Both the position numbers and the translations under genes were made by a program. A model generated the notes under the pieces. That model had not been told where the DNA came from, searched no databases, and saw only the letters and a program-made list of their open reading frames with translations. Shown one piece after another: positions 15,469 through 25,049 of a DNA stretch of 64,000 nt (its first letter is position 1; every line of letters starts with the position of its first letter). The stretch comes from Methylobacterium sp. Leaf465 (GTDB lineage Bacteria > Pseudomonadota > Alphaproteobacteria > Rhizobiales > Beijerinckiaceae): contig NZ_LMRA01000001.1 of the NCBI RefSeq assembly GCF_001424705.1, forward strand, positions 213,608-277,607, in the 5' to 3' direction.

Positions 15469-16143
15469 ATGACCAAGACCGTACGGGCGGTAATCTTCGA
15501 TATCGACGGAACCCTGCTCGACAGCGTCGACCTCCATGCCCAGGCCTGGGTGGACGCCTTCGCGCATTTCGGCGTCACCGTCAGCCACGACCAGGTCCGC
15601 AGCCAGATCGGCAAGGGCGGCGACCAGTTGCTGCCGGTCTTCCTCGACGGGGAGCGGGTGGAGCGCGAGGGCAAGACGATCGAGGCCTACCGCTCCGACC
15701 TGTTCAAGCGCGACTATCTCTCGAAGGTGAAGCCCTTCCCCGGCGTCCGCGCCCTGTTCGAGCACCTGAAGGCCCAGGACCTGACCCTCGCCCTGGCCTC
15801 CTCCGGCAAGGCGAAGGAGGTGGAGCACTACCAGACTTTGATGGGGGTCGAGGACCTCACCGACGTGGTGGTCAGTTCCGACGACGTCGAACGCTCGAAG
15901 CCCTTCCCCGACATCTTCGAGGCCGCCCTGACAAAGCTTGCCCCGATCACGGCGGCGCAGGCCGTGGTGATCGGCGACACGCCCTACGACGCCGAGGCGG
16001 CGGGGAAGGCCGGCCTTCCGACCATCGGAGTTCTCTGCGGCGGTTTTCCGGAAGCCGACCTGAGCGCGTCCGGCTGCATCGCCCTCTACAAGGATCCGCA
16101 GGACCTTCTCGACGGCTACGCCGCCTCGCCGCTGGCTCGGTGA
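15469..16143 (+). CDS. HAD-superfamily phosphatase (beta-phosphoglucomutase-like), 224 aa
   Basis: A haloacid dehalogenase-type hydrolase acting on small phosphorylated substrates. Motif I is DIDGTLLDS with the two catalytic Asp. The cap domain lies between about residues 20 and 90. Motif II is ALASSGKAKEVEHYQ, motif III is KPFPDIFEAAL and motif IV is VIGDTPYDAEAA. The size and small alpha-helical cap place it near the beta-phosphoglucomutase/phosphoglycolate phosphatase branch. ATG 15469 is chosen over the GTG at 15445 because motif I follows directly. The substrate cannot be told from sequence. Confidence 0.85.
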   Translation: MTKTVRAVIFDIDGTLLDSVDLHAQAWVDAFAHFGVTVSHDQVRSQIGKGGDQLLPVFLDGERVEREGKTIEAYRSDLFKRDYLSKVKPFPGVRALFEHLKAQDLTLALASSGKAKEVEHYQTLMGVEDLTDVVVSSDDVERSKPFPDIFEAALTKLAPITAAQAVVIGDTPYDAEAAGKAGLPTIGVLCGGFPEADLSASGCIALYKDPQDLLDGYAASPLAR

Positions 16144-16401
16144 TCCGGCGACCGGAGTCCCGACGCAGCGGTTTCGGTCCGGGCCTGTCGATTCGGACGG
16201 GCCCGGTGGCAAATCGGCCACGCGGCGCGTGGGAACTGCACCGATCCACACATTTCCCGCGTAATCCCGCTTTGTTCCGTGGCGCAGGGCAGGATTGCGT
16301 GCCGGCTATGGATAGATGGCAAAAAACCCTGGCGCCGGGTCCTTCGATGGCGTAGCGAGCCGCCCGTGATCGCGCCTGATCACGCCACGGATCCGCGGAC
16401 C

Positions 16402-16611
16402 ATGCCCCAGCCGGCCCAGACGAACCTGAAAATGCACCCGGCCAGCGAGCCTGTTCCCCTTCGGGCCCTCATCGACGCGGCGGTCGAGGACCGCACCACG
16501 CCGATCAGCCGGCTGCTTCGCCTGATGGCCGCCCTCGACGCGGACACCAACGACAACGAGAACCTTCGGCACGTCCTCCGGGCCCGGATCGGCGCGCCCC
16601 TCAGCGTCTGA
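16402..16611 (+). CDS. Hypothetical small protein, 69 aa
   Basis: ATG 16402 begins MPQPAQTNLKMHPASEPV and leads to an acidic amphipathic core (LRALIDAAVEDRTTPISRLL, ALDADTNDNENLRHVLRARI). An alternative start is the ATG at about 16435. The frame is open from 16279 upstream, but that part looks like random GC-rich translation. No motif, no transmembrane segment. Support is only composition and position before a convergent gene, so this call is tentative. Confidence 0.35.
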   Translation: MPQPAQTNLKMHPASEPVPLRALIDAAVEDRTTPISRLLRLMAALDADTNDNENLRHVLRARIGAPLSV

Positions 16612-16722
16612 TCGCACCGCCTTCGCGTTTGTCGGGGATCAGCGGAAACCGGTGATCCCGAAGAGACGAACGACCTGACCGGAATCGGGAGTCCGCGAGG
16701 TTCAGGATGAACCCGCCGGATC

Positions 16723-17001
16723 CTACGAGGCGCGCGCCCGCTCCCGGCGGCGAGGCCCCGGCTGGGCGCGCTTCATGCAGGCGAAGTAGAGCTGACGGCC
16801 GATCGCGTAGAGGCCGAGCCCCTTCGGGTCGGGCGTCGAGAACACCCGGTCGCGGGCCTCCGTGCGGCAGGCCGCGTCCTGCGGACTCTGGATCGGCGTG
16901 GATTCCCCCTGCGCCGAAGCCGCGTGAGCCATGGCCACCGAGGCGATGGCCGAGAGCGTCAATGCGAGCGCCGGCCCACGCCACATCCCTGTTGTCTGCA
17001 T
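16723..17001 (-). CDS. Secreted hypothetical protein, 92 aa
   Basis: Minus-strand ATG 17001 has a strong AGGGGGAACAGG just upstream. The start MQTTGMWRGPALALTLSAIA is a signal peptide, cleaved after about residue 30 near AHAASAQ. The mature part has two Cys (DAACRTEARDRVF and QLYFACMKRAQP) that could pair, and a Tyr-rich G-L-Y-A-I-G-R segment. No family recognised. It follows the two paralogues at 17049-17815 in the same direction and may be the tail of that transcript. Confidence 0.6.
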   Translation of the reverse strand: MQTTGMWRGPALALTLSAIASVAMAHAASAQGESTPIQSPQDAACRTEARDRVFSTPDPKGLGLYAIGRQLYFACMKRAQPGPRRRERARAS

Positions 17002-17048
17002 CCTGTTCCCCCTGCTGTCGTGGTGGTGACGTCGTTTCGGCGTGCCCG

Positions 17049-17354
17049 TCAGGGCATCACCCAGGCGCAATCGGCCTCGTTCGCCACGGTAAGGCACTCG
17101 AACGGGGCCCCGCCGACCATGGCGCGGTGCTCCGCGGCGCCGATGCGCGCACGCGCGATCCGTCGGCAATCCGGATGCTGCGGCAGGACCGCCTCCGCGG
17201 CAGCCCGGTCGCCGCTGGCCATCAGGACCCGCAACCCGACCAGGGTCTTGCAGGCGATGACGTCGGTGGGTTCGACCGGCTGGGCGCGGGCGGCGGTGCC
17301 GGCGGCGAGGCCGAGGAGGAGGGCCAGGGGGAGGACGCGCAAAGGTCGGGTCAT
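17049..17354 (-). CDS. Secreted protein, second of two tandem paralogues, 101 aa
   Basis: Starts ATGA-coupled to the previous gene. MTRPLRVLPLALLLGLAAG then ARAQPV is a signal peptide. The mature part contains TDVIACKTLVGLRVLMASGD, HPDCRRIAR, FECLTVANEADCAWVMP. The upstream neighbour shows the same order: a Cys followed by (S/T)-L-x-x-L-R-x-L, a second Cys, then (Y/F)-x-C-L-T and C-x-W-V, so the two are paralogues with four conserved Cys and probably two disulfides. Function unknown; secreted disulfide proteins of this size could be periplasmic binding or lysozyme-inhibitor-like proteins. Confidence 0.65.
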   Translation of the reverse strand: MTRPLRVLPLALLLGLAAGTAARAQPVEPTDVIACKTLVGLRVLMASGDRAAAEAVLPQHPDCRRIARARIGAAEHRAMVGGAPFECLTVANEADCAWVMP

Positions 17355-17815
17355 CGGCGGCTCTTCTCCGGTGCGGCGGGTTTGTCGGACGTCCTGTCGG
17401 TGGCCTTGTCGGACGTCTTGTCGGCCGCCTTGGATTTCTCGCCCGCGCGAGGCTTCGCCACGGCCTCGGTGGGCTTGACCGTGCCGGCGACGACCCAATG
17501 GCAGACGCTCGTGGTGCGCAGGGTCAGGCAATCGTAGGCGCTGCCGTTCAGGGTCAGGTGCTCGGCGATGCCCGCCACCGCATCGCGCGCAACGACCTGG
17601 CAGCCGAGGTGGTCGGCCTTGTCGTCGGTGAGGCGCGCGACGGCGGTGGCCACCACGTCCCTGCTCTCGCGCAGGAGCAGCCGCAGGTTCGCCAGGGACG
17701 CGCATCCGATCGCCGGTACCGGTGCGGGGGCCGGCGCAGCCGGGGCCTCCCGGATGGTCGCCTGCGCCGTGCCGGCGACCGCCAGGGCGAGCAGGAGAGG
17801 TCGGATCGAACGCAT
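17351..17815 (-). CDS. Secreted protein, first of two tandem paralogues, 154 aa
   Basis: The start at 17815 begins MRSIRPLLLALAVAGTAQAT, a signal peptide. The mature domain has the same core as its downstream neighbour: IGCASLANLRLLLRESRDV, LGCQVVARDAVAGIA, YDCLTLRTTSVCHWVVAG. A C-terminal tail with repeated K-T-S-D-K-A-T-D-type units (KTSDKATDRTSDK) is extra and looks disordered. The frame is open to 17914 but the signal peptide dictates the start. The TGA at 17351-17353 overlaps the next ATG. The tail may anchor the protein or bind polyanions; this is inference. Confidence 0.65.
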   Translation of the reverse strand: MRSIRPLLLALAVAGTAQATIREAPAAPAPAPVPAIGCASLANLRLLLRESRDVVATAVARLTDDKADHLGCQVVARDAVAGIAEHLTLNGSAYDCLTLRTTSVCHWVVAGTVKPTEAVAKPRAGEKSKAADKTSDKATDRTSDKPAAPEKSRR

Positions 17816-17927
17816 CGGGAAATTCTCGGCAGAAACGAACGTGATCGGCGGCCGGCCTCTCGGGAGGAGGGCGGGCCGCCAAGCCATAACGCGCTCGCGG
17901 CCATTCCGACGCACGGCGGCCGCGCTT

Positions 17928-18440
17928 TCAGGGGCCTGACCGGCGCAGCTTGGCGAAGCGCCTGATCGCCCGGTCCCGGCGCAGGCGGGAGAGGCGCTCG
18001 ATCCAGAAGATCCCGTCGAGCTGGTCGATCTCGTGCTGGAGGCAGGCCGCCCGGAATCCCTCGGCGTCCTCTTCGTGCTCGGCGCCCTCGAGGTCGCGGT
18101 AGCGAACCCGGATCCGCACGGCCCGGTCGACCACGTCCATCACCCCCGGCATCGAGACGCTGCCCTCCTGCTGCGGTCCGCGCTCGGGGGAGGCCCAGAC
18201 GATCTCCGGGTTCACGTAGGCGGTCACCGGCTCGCCGGGCTCCATCCGCAGCAGCACCAGGCGCTGGCCCTGCCCGATATGCGGCAGGGTGAGCCCGAGG
18301 GCGGAGACCGCCAGCATCACCGCCTCGAGGTCACGGGCGGATTCGTGCAGAGCGTCATCGAACCGGGCGACCGAAGCCGCCACGAGCCTGAGGCGGGGAT
18401 CGGGATAGATGAGCAGGGAGGAGGCGGACACGAGGGTCAT
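17928..18440 (-). CDS. Peptide-deformylase-like protein lacking metal ligands, 170 aa
   Basis: Length and order fit the peptide deformylase fold: an N-terminal L-L-I-Y-P-D-P-R-L-R start, a GLTLPHIGQGQR segment where active enzymes have G-x-G-L-A-A-x-Q, YVNPEIVW, EGSVSMPGV (residues 92-100), and LQHEIDQLDG (135-143). In active PDF the metal is held by the Cys of E-G-C-L-S and the two His of H-E-x-x-H. Here Cys is Ser94 and the second His is Gln140, so only His136 remains. Loss of two ligands implies no PDF catalysis, pointing to a paralogue with a different role. Start at 18440. Confidence 0.8.
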   Translation of the reverse strand: MTLVSASSLLIYPDPRLRLVAASVARFDDALHESARDLEAVMLAVSALGLTLPHIGQGQRLVLLRMEPGEPVTAYVNPEIVWASPERGPQQEGSVSMPGVMDVVDRAVRIRVRYRDLEGAEHEEDAEGFRAACLQHEIDQLDGIFWIERLSRLRRDRAIRRFAKLRRSGP

Positions 18441-18549
18441 TCCGGAGTGGGATGGGGGACGTCACGGTTGCGCGAGGGCGACCCGGACGCGGGTTCCTGG
18501 CCCGCGGCTTGCGGCGTTCGATGGATGACAAGCTCGACCCGGAGACGGA

Positions 18550-18738
18550 ATGGCACGGCAACGCACCGAGACCCCATCGCCCAAGGGGGCCCACCGATTC
18601 CTGAGGCTGCGCGAGTCCGGCGAGGTCATCCTCGTCGCCCTCACCACGATCCTCGGCCTGCTCTGGGCGATCGTCCTGGTCACGCATTTCCACGAACCGC
18701 TCAGCGGCATCGGCCAGTCCCTCTGGCTGACGCGCTGA
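18550..18738 (+). CDS. Small single-pass membrane protein, 62 aa
   Basis: ATG 18550 gives a positively charged N-terminus (ARQRTETPSPKGAHRFLRLR), then one hydrophobic helix (VILVALTTILGLLWAIVLV) and a short tail with a Trp. The charge bias predicts the N-terminus in the cytoplasm. No family recognised. It ends 4 bases before the convergent tamB stop. Composition strongly supports a real membrane protein. Confidence 0.6.
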   Translation: MARQRTETPSPKGAHRFLRLRESGEVILVALTTILGLLWAIVLVTHFHEPLSGIGQSLWLTR

Positions 18739-18741
18739 GCG

Positions 18742-21700
18742 TCAGTATTCCCACTCGGCCCCGACGCCCACCGCGGTGCGGCCGTCGCTGCCGGCCTCGC
18801 CCTGGATCTTGATGCGCCGGGTCACGTCGTAATCCACCGTCGCCGCCGTGTCGGCGGGCTTGGCGCCCGCCTTCACGCCGACGCTGAGGCGGTCGCTGAG
18901 ATAGCGCGAGGCGCCCAGCGCCGGTCCGCCGCTGGCGCCGGTGGAGACGTCGAGGCTGTCGAGCCCGAGGCCCTTGCGGGCCTGCTCGAAGACGTCGACG
19001 CCGCCGGCCCCGCCGGAGAACTGGGCCACGGCCTGCGCGAGCTGCAGGGCCTGGAACGGCGACAGGCCCCCCGAGGCCTTCTTGAACAGCAGGCGCGAGA
19101 GCACCTCGTCCTGCGGCAGGCTCGGGTCCGAGGTGAGGAGGAAGCTCGGCTGGTTGGCCGGACCCGTCACGGCGATCCGCGCCGTGACCTCGGCGGCCTT
19201 GGTCTCGGCGACGAAGTCGAGATCCGGCGTGGCGATCTCGCCGCCGAAGGTCAGGCGCCCGCGGGTGAAGTCGAGGCGCTGGCCGACCACGCTGAGGCGG
19301 CCGCGCCGCATCTCGAAATCGCCGGTGGCGACGGGATCTCGCGAGGAGCCGGTGATCCGGAGGGCGCCGCCCAATTCGGCATCGATGCCGCGGCCGCGCA
19401 CGAAGATGCGGTTGGGGGCGTTCACGGCGACGTCGAGGGTGGCGTCGAAGGGCGGGGCGACCTTGCCCCGCTTGCCCAGGGCCGCGACCTTGGCGCGGCG
19501 ATCGGCCCGGGCGGCGAGGCGGGCGCGCACCTCCGGGGGCGTGTTCACGCGACGGATCTCGGGCAGGGGCTGCACCGTGGCGGGCAGGCGGTCCGGCACC
19601 GAGACGTCGACGGAGACGAGGTCGATCCGGCCCGCCACCTTCGGGGTTCGGGCCAGTGGCCCCGTGAGCGCAAGGTTGAGGCTCGCCACGGCCGTCATCA
19701 GCGGGCTAGAGACGAGCTCCGCCCGCTCGGCCGAGACCCGAAGCGAGCCCGGGAAGCCGGCGGCGGGATCGAGCGCCACCCGGCCGTCGCCGCGCAGGCT
19801 TCCGCCGTTGCGGGTCAGCGCGGTCAGGCGCTCCACCACCAGGGTGTCGCCCCGGCCGGTGACCCGTCCCTCGATGTTGGTCAGGCGAATGCCCTGGAGC
19901 GGATCGGTGAAGGAACCGCCCGTCAGGGTGGCGCTGCCCTCGGCGCGGGGGGCCGCGAGGGTGCCGGTCACACCGGCGTCGAGGGCGATGCGCCCGGCGA
20001 CGCGCTGGCCGCCGACGCTGAGGAGGCTGTTGGCGAGCGCCGCGTCGAGGGTGCCGCGCAGCTTCACCGCCAGCGCCTCGCCGGGGGCCACCGGCAGGGA
20101 GCCGGTCACCGTCAGCTCGGCGCCGCGCCCGGCGGAGACCCGTCCGTCGATCCCGGCGCGTCCGTCGCTCACCGTGCCGCTCGCCCGGGCGTCGATGGGC
20201 GGCAGGCCGGCCTTGCGGGTCTCGGGCGTAATGAGGCGGGCGACCGTCAGGGCGTAGCGGCCCTCGGGCCGGTTGGCGGAGCCGCGCAGGTCCGCCTCGC
20301 CGTCGAGGGTTCCGGAGAGGGCGAGGTTGGGCGCGGCGATCCGCGCCAGGGCGAGGGGCAGGCTGCGGATGCCGAGCTTGAGGTCGAGGGCCTCGCCGAC
20401 CCGGCCCGACAGGCTGAGGCGGCCGCTACCGGCGGACACCACGAGGTTGTCGATCACGGCCGAGCCTCCGTCGAGGGTCACGCTCGCGGGGCCGGCCAGG
20501 GCGAAGCGGTCCCCACCCCGCGCGGCGGAGAAGCGCGACAGGTCGATGCGGGTGCGCTCGCCCGGCACGAGACGGGCGGCGCCGTCGAGGTCGAAACCCC
20601 GGGCCTTGGCCGTCAGGGTGATGTCGCTGGCGCTCGGCGAGCCCACGGCGACGAGGCGCACGGTGTCGAGGCTCTGCCCGGAGGCGAGGAGGCGGTCGGC
20701 GTTCACCCGCCCGTCGACGATGGGCCGGCCGAGCAGGTCCCGCCCGGTGAGGTCGGCGTCGAGGCGCGACAGGGCGAATTCGCCGAAGCGCAGGGACGCC
20801 CCGTTCGCCCGGATGCCGGCGTCCTGGCGCCCGCCCGCGCGGGACAGGGTGACGGCGGCCTCGACGTTGCCCGCCATCGGTGTCAGCGCGAGGGGCGCGA
20901 GGTCGTCTAGATTCCCGGCCTTGAGGGCCAGCGCCCCCTCGGTGAGGAAGGTGCGGGCGTCGAGGGCGGCGTGCCCGTCGAGGGTGACCGAGCCGAGGCC
21001 GAAGGCGAGGCGGTCGAGGACCCAGGCGTCGGGGGCGGGCCGGGCCACGTGGGCGTCCCCGCGCAGGGCCTTTCCGCCCACCGCGCCGGACAGGCGCAGG
21101 GTGCCGTCGAGGGCGCCGGTGACGTCCGTCAGCGCCGTCTCGACCCGGAGGTCGCGCAAGGGGCGACCGAGGGCGCGGGCGTCGTCGGCGGTGAGCGTGG
21201 CGGTGAGATCGGGCTTCTCCAGGGTGCCGGTGAGGCGCCCGTCGAGGAGCGCGCGGCCGGACAGCTTCGGGTCGAGGGTCGACAGGTCCTTCAGGTCGAC
21301 CAGCAGCTTGGCGTCGGCGAGGCGCGCGGTGGCGCGGCCCTCCAGGCGCCCGACGATCTCGGCGCCCTCGAGGCGGGCGTTCTCGAAGGCGTAGCCGTCA
21401 TAGACCTGCGACAGGCGGCCGCTGAAGCGCGGCGACGGGCCGAGGGTCCGGTCGAGGGCCGGCAGGGACAGGACCAGGCCCGAGGTGCGCAGGTCCAGAT
21501 CGGCGTTCACCGCCTTGCGGGCCGGGTCGCCGCTCAGCGCCGCCCGCGCCGTCAGGGTGCCGGCGAGCGGCCGCCCGGCCACCTCCGAGAAGGCCGCGAG
21601 GTCGGACAGCGCCGCATCGAGCGTGCCCGCGAGGGTGTTCTGCCCGATCCGGCCCACATAGGCGGCCCGGGCCGTCGGGCCGTCGAGCTTGAATTCGGCG

Positions 21701-23073
21701 ACGTCGACGATGCCGTCGGGCTGCAGCGTGCCCCGGAAGCTCAGCCCGGCCCGCGATCCGATGGCCCGGCGCAGGGCCGGATCGGCGAGGCGCAGGCCGT
21801 CCACCTTGGCGTCGGCGGCTAGCACGAAGCGGGCGGCGGCGGGATCGGCGCCGGCCGGCGCCATGGACAGGGTGGCGTCGACCCGCTCCAGTACCGAGCC
21901 GCCGGCGCGCAGGCCCGCGGCCTTCAGCGTGCCATTGACGACGGGCCGCGCGATCGGCCCCTTCACGCTGCCATCGAAGACCAGGGTGTCGAGTTCGGCA
22001 TCCGCCGCCTTGGTGACGCCGCCCTCGGTGGGCACGGCGCGGGCGGAGACGAGGAAGTCGGCGATCCGGTCGGCGGTGAGGGTACCCTGGGCCTCGAGCC
22101 GGGCCGTGCGCGAGGTCAGCTCCAGCCGGTCGATGCCGAAGGCCCCGCTGTCGGAAAAGCGCAGGCCGCCGTCGAGCTTGGTCGTGCCCGAGAAGATCGC
22201 CGCCGCCGGGCCGGGCAGCAGGCCCTCGATCCGCGAGGCGAGGTCGAGGGCGAGCCGGCGCTCGGCCCCGATGCGGGAGATGCGGGCGGTGCCGCGGGCC
22301 CCGAGGTCCGGCCCGGCATCGAAGTCGAGGCGGGCGTTCCAGGCGTCGAGCGTGCCGCGCCCGTCGAGGTCGAGGTTGATCGGGGGTGCGCCGGGGAGGT
22401 TGGCGGCCTTGGAGAGAAGCCCGCCGGTGGGCTCCACCAGGGTGGTCTTGAGCTCCAGGGTCTCGCCCTTCGGTACGAAGAGCAGGCGGGCGCCGAAGCG
22501 CCCCTCGGCGTCGAGGCGGCGCACCGCCACATCGAGGTCGAGGCCCTCGGCCGGCGCGCCGAGCTTGGCCCGGCCCTCGGCCGTCAGGCGGGCCGGCTGC
22601 CCGGCGAGGGCCTCGCCGAGAACGAGTTCGGCGAGCTTGAAGGTCTTCACCTCGACCTTCACCGGCAGGTCGGGCAGCAGCGATCCGTCGGGCTCCGGCG
22701 TCGCCGAGACCGGGGCGGGGAGGGGGCGGCGCAGCACTTCGAGGCGCCCGACCTCCAGGCTGTCCACCTCCAGGCGGCCGGAGAGCAGGGCGAGGCGGCG
22801 CCAGACCAGGCGCGCCCGGTCGAGCTTCAGCCAGACGCCGTTGGCGTCGCTGATCGCCACGTCGCGGATGGTGGCGTCCGACGAGAGGGCGCCGTCCACG
22901 GCCCCGATGGCGACCCGCGAGCCCGGCGTCGACAGGGCCTTCGAGAGGAGGCCGCCGAGCACGGTCTTCTCGCCCTCGTCGGCGTAGGTCAGGGTGGCCG
23001 GCGTCGCAGCGAAGACGGAGAGGCACAGGGTGGCGGCGGCGACCTGCGCGCGCGGACGCTTCCAGAATCCCAT
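18742..23073 (-). CDS. tamB: TamB, inner-membrane part of the translocation and assembly module, 1443 aa
   Basis: A very long protein with an N-terminal anchor/signal (about residues 10-30), thousands of bases of repeated beta-strand units that form a hydrophobic groove (AsmA/TamB taco fold), and the C-terminal conserved DUF490 part: PSFLLTSDPSLPQDEVLSRL, then LFKKASGGLSPFQALQLAQA, and a last strand region with RRIKIQGEAGSD and VGVGAEWEY. TamB with TamA moves outer-membrane proteins or phospholipids across the periplasm. The start overlaps the tamA stop (ATGA at 23070-23075), so the pair is an operon with tamA first. Length is normal for the family. Confidence 0.93.
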   Translation of the reverse strand: MGFWKRPRAQVAAATLCLSVFAATPATLTYADEGEKTVLGGLLSKALSTPGSRVAIGAVDGALSSDATIRDVAISDANGVWLKLDRARLVWRRLALLSGRLEVDSLEVGRLEVLRRPLPAPVSATPEPDGSLLPDLPVKVEVKTFKLAELVLGEALAGQPARLTAEGRAKLGAPAEGLDLDVAVRRLDAEGRFGARLLFVPKGETLELKTTLVEPTGGLLSKAANLPGAPPINLDLDGRGTLDAWNARLDFDAGPDLGARGTARISRIGAERRLALDLASRIEGLLPGPAAAIFSGTTKLDGGLRFSDSGAFGIDRLELTSRTARLEAQGTLTADRIADFLVSARAVPTEGGVTKAADAELDTLVFDGSVKGPIARPVVNGTLKAAGLRAGGSVLERVDATLSMAPAGADPAAARFVLAADAKVDGLRLADPALRRAIGSRAGLSFRGTLQPDGIVDVAEFKLDGPTARAAYVGRIGQNTLAGTLDAALSDLAAFSEVAGRPLAGTLTARAALSGDPARKAVNADLDLRTSGLVLSLPALDRTLGPSPRFSGRLSQVYDGYAFENARLEGAEIVGRLEGRATARLADAKLLVDLKDLSTLDPKLSGRALLDGRLTGTLEKPDLTATLTADDARALGRPLRDLRVETALTDVTGALDGTLRLSGAVGGKALRGDAHVARPAPDAWVLDRLAFGLGSVTLDGHAALDARTFLTEGALALKAGNLDDLAPLALTPMAGNVEAAVTLSRAGGRQDAGIRANGASLRFGEFALSRLDADLTGRDLLGRPIVDGRVNADRLLASGQSLDTVRLVAVGSPSASDITLTAKARGFDLDGAARLVPGERTRIDLSRFSAARGGDRFALAGPASVTLDGGSAVIDNLVVSAGSGRLSLSGRVGEALDLKLGIRSLPLALARIAAPNLALSGTLDGEADLRGSANRPEGRYALTVARLITPETRKAGLPPIDARASGTVSDGRAGIDGRVSAGRGAELTVTGSLPVAPGEALAVKLRGTLDAALANSLLSVGGQRVAGRIALDAGVTGTLAAPRAEGSATLTGGSFTDPLQGIRLTNIEGRVTGRGDTLVVERLTALTRNGGSLRGDGRVALDPAAGFPGSLRVSAERAELVSSPLMTAVASLNLALTGPLARTPKVAGRIDLVSVDVSVPDRLPATVQPLPEIRRVNTPPEVRARLAARADRRAKVAALGKRGKVAPPFDATLDVAVNAPNRIFVRGRGIDAELGGALRITGSSRDPVATGDFEMRRGRLSVVGQRLDFTRGRLTFGGEIATPDLDFVAETKAAEVTARIAVTGPANQPSFLLTSDPSLPQDEVLSRLLFKKASGGLSPFQALQLAQAVAQFSGGAGGVDVFEQARKGLGLDSLDVSTGASGGPALGASRYLSDRLSVGVKAGAKPADTAATVDYDVTRRIKIQGEAGSDGRTAVGVGAEWEY

Positions 23074-25049
23074 CAGAAGGACTGCCCCAGGCTGATGTAC
23101 AGGGCCACCGGGCGCTCGTGGTTGCCCTTGATGCGGTCCATCGGGAAGGCGAGGTCGACCCGGATCGGGCCGATGCCGGTGTAGTAGCGCAGGCCGAGGC
23201 CGACCGCGTAGCGGATGCGCTCGTCGAAATCCGGCAGGCTGCCGGCGAAGGCGGTACCCGCGTCGATGAAGGGCACGACGCCGATGGTGTCGGTCACCTT
23301 GATGCGCGCCTCCACCGAGGCCTCGAGCAGGCTGCGTCCGCCGATGGGCAGGTTGAAGGGTCCGCGCGGGCCGAGCGTCCGGTAGGGGAAGCCGCGCACG
23401 GAACCGCCGCCGCCGGCGAAGAACCGGATGTTGGCCGGGATGTCCTCGAGGTTCGCCCCCGAGATCGAGCCGAAGCCGATGCGGCCGGCCAGGATGTAGC
23501 GGCCCTCGTCGTCGAAGGCGTAGTAGGTCGAGCCCTGCGCCTTGGCGACGAAGATCGACGGATCGGAGCCGAGGAAGCCCGCATAGGGCGTCGCCGAGGC
23601 GGTGAGGCGCACGCCCTCGGTCGGATCCAGCAGGTTGTCGGTGGAATCGTAGCTCACGGAGAGCGGCACGCCGACGAGGCGGTAATCGACCTTGCCGAGG
23701 GCGTCCTGCGAGCGCCCGGCCTGTCCGTCGAGGCCGACCTGGGCGAAGAAGGTGTCGGAGAAGCGGTGGCGCAGGGCGACGGTGCCGCCCGCCGCGTCGC
23801 TGACGTAGGATTGCTGCGCCTCGCGGCCCACGAAGACGTTGGCGATGAAGTCGTTCCGGGTGCCCCAGAGACCCGGCTTGACGAAGGTGGCCGAGAGCCG
23901 CCCGCCGAGGCCGTTCGAGTCGATGCCGGCGGCCTTGCGTTGCTTGGCGTAGAGGTCGTTGCCGAGATAGTAGATGTCGGCATCGACCCGGAAGGTCTCG
24001 CCGCCGCCGAACAGGTTGCGGTTGGCGTAGTAGGCCCGGATGCCGGGACCGTCGACGGTGGAGTAGCGGGCCGCGACGCCGATCAGGTTCTTCTCGCGCT
24101 CGGTGACGTCAACGAAGATCGGCAGGTTGCCGGACGGATCGAGGGTCTCGCCCTCGCGCACCCGGATCGAGCCCAACCCCTCGACCTTGGCGACCGAGCG
24201 TCGGATGTCCGACACGGCCTTGGGCGAGTAGGGATCGCCCGGCTCGGCGTAGATGAACGAGCGCACCACCGCCGGGTCGATGTCCTGCGTGCCGCGCACC
24301 GCGACCTCGCCGAGGCCGGCGATCGGCCCGGGATCGACGGTGTAGGTCACGTCCATGACGTGGGCGGCGTCGTCCACCACGGGGTCGCGGGCGACCGCCT
24401 TGGCGAAGGGATGGCCCAGGGCCCGGAAGCGATCGACGATCTTGGCCTCGCGGGCCAGCACGGTGGCCGAGCGGGCCGGCACGTCGTCCCCGACGCGGGT
24501 GAAGCGCTCCGGCAGGACCTCCTCGGGAAACGGGTTGCCCCGGGGGTCGCGGGCCCGGATCGACCGCAGGGTGTAGAGGGGACCGGAATCGACCACGACC
24601 TTGACCGGCACGAGGGCGCGGGAGCGCGACGCTTCGGCCGCGCGGGCGGCCGCCACCACGGTGGACTCGCCGGCCAGCGCGACGCCGTCGACGCGGATCG
24701 CGACGGTGCCCTGGTAGTAGCCGTAGCCCGAGAGCACGTCGGCGAGGCGGCGCTGGTCGGCCTCCGCCCGGCGCACCAGGCCCTCGCCGTCCGGCGGCGC
24801 CTCCTGGCGCAGGCGATAGAGCGTCGAGGTGTCCTGCAGCGCGCGCAGGACGTCGTCGTCATCGATGCCCGAGATCTTCACCGTGTAGGGCAGGGCGCCC
24901 GCGCTCGGAACCGGCGGTTCCTCCTCGGAGCCGAACAGTCCGAACAGGTCGAAAGCCCGGGCCGGCCCCACGGCGAGCCCGGCCCCGGCCGAACCGAGGA
25001 CGAGCGGCCAGGCGAAGCAGGCGAGCCTCCAGACCGACGCGCGACGCAT
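23073..25049 (-). CDS. tamA: TamA, Omp85-family outer-membrane assembly protein, 658 aa
   Basis: The N-terminal signal peptide ([19 protein letters not shown], cleaved near residue 30) is followed by POTRA repeats ([19 protein letters not shown] and [17 protein letters not shown] and [20 protein letters not shown]), then an Omp85 16-stranded barrel. Barrel hallmarks are visible: [20 protein letters not shown] (the conserved VRGF/Y lid motif), [11 protein letters not shown] and a C-terminal strand ending YISLGQSF. TamA inserts outer-membrane proteins together with TamB. A frame to 25217 exists, but the start at 25049 gives a clean signal peptide after a G-rich ribosome site. Upstream lies a 550-base gap. 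Confidence 0.92.
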   Translation of the reverse strand: MRRASVWRLACFAWPLVLGSAGAGLAVGPARAFDLFGLFGSEEEPPVPSAGALPYTVKISGIDDDDVLRALQDTSTLYRLRQEAPPDGEGLVRRAEADQRRLADVLSGYGYYQGTVAIRVDGVALAGESTVVAAARAAEASRSRALVPVKVVVDSGPLYTLRSIRARDPRGNPFPEEVLPERFTRVGDDVPARSATVLAREAKIVDRFRALGHPFAKAVARDPVVDDAAHVMDVTYTVDPGPIAGLGEVAVRGTQDIDPAVVRSFIYAEPGDPYSPKAVSDIRRSVAKVEGLGSIRVREGETLDPSGNLPIFVDVTEREKNLIGVAARYSTVDGPGIRAYYANRNLFGGGETFRVDADIYYLGNDLYAKQRKAAGIDSNGLGGRLSATFVKPGLWGTRNDFIANVFVGREAQQSYVSDAAGGTVALRHRFSDTFFAQVGLDGQAGRSQDALGKVDYRLVGVPLSVSYDSTDNLLDPTEGVRLTASATPYAGFLGSDPSIFVAKAQGSTYYAFDDEGRYILAGRIGFGSISGANLEDIPANIRFFAGGGGSVRGFPYRTLGPRGPFNLPIGGRSLLEASVEARIKVTDTIGVVPFIDAGTAFAGSLPDFDERIRYAVGLGLRYYTGIGPIRVDLAFPMDRIKGNHERPVALYISLGQSF

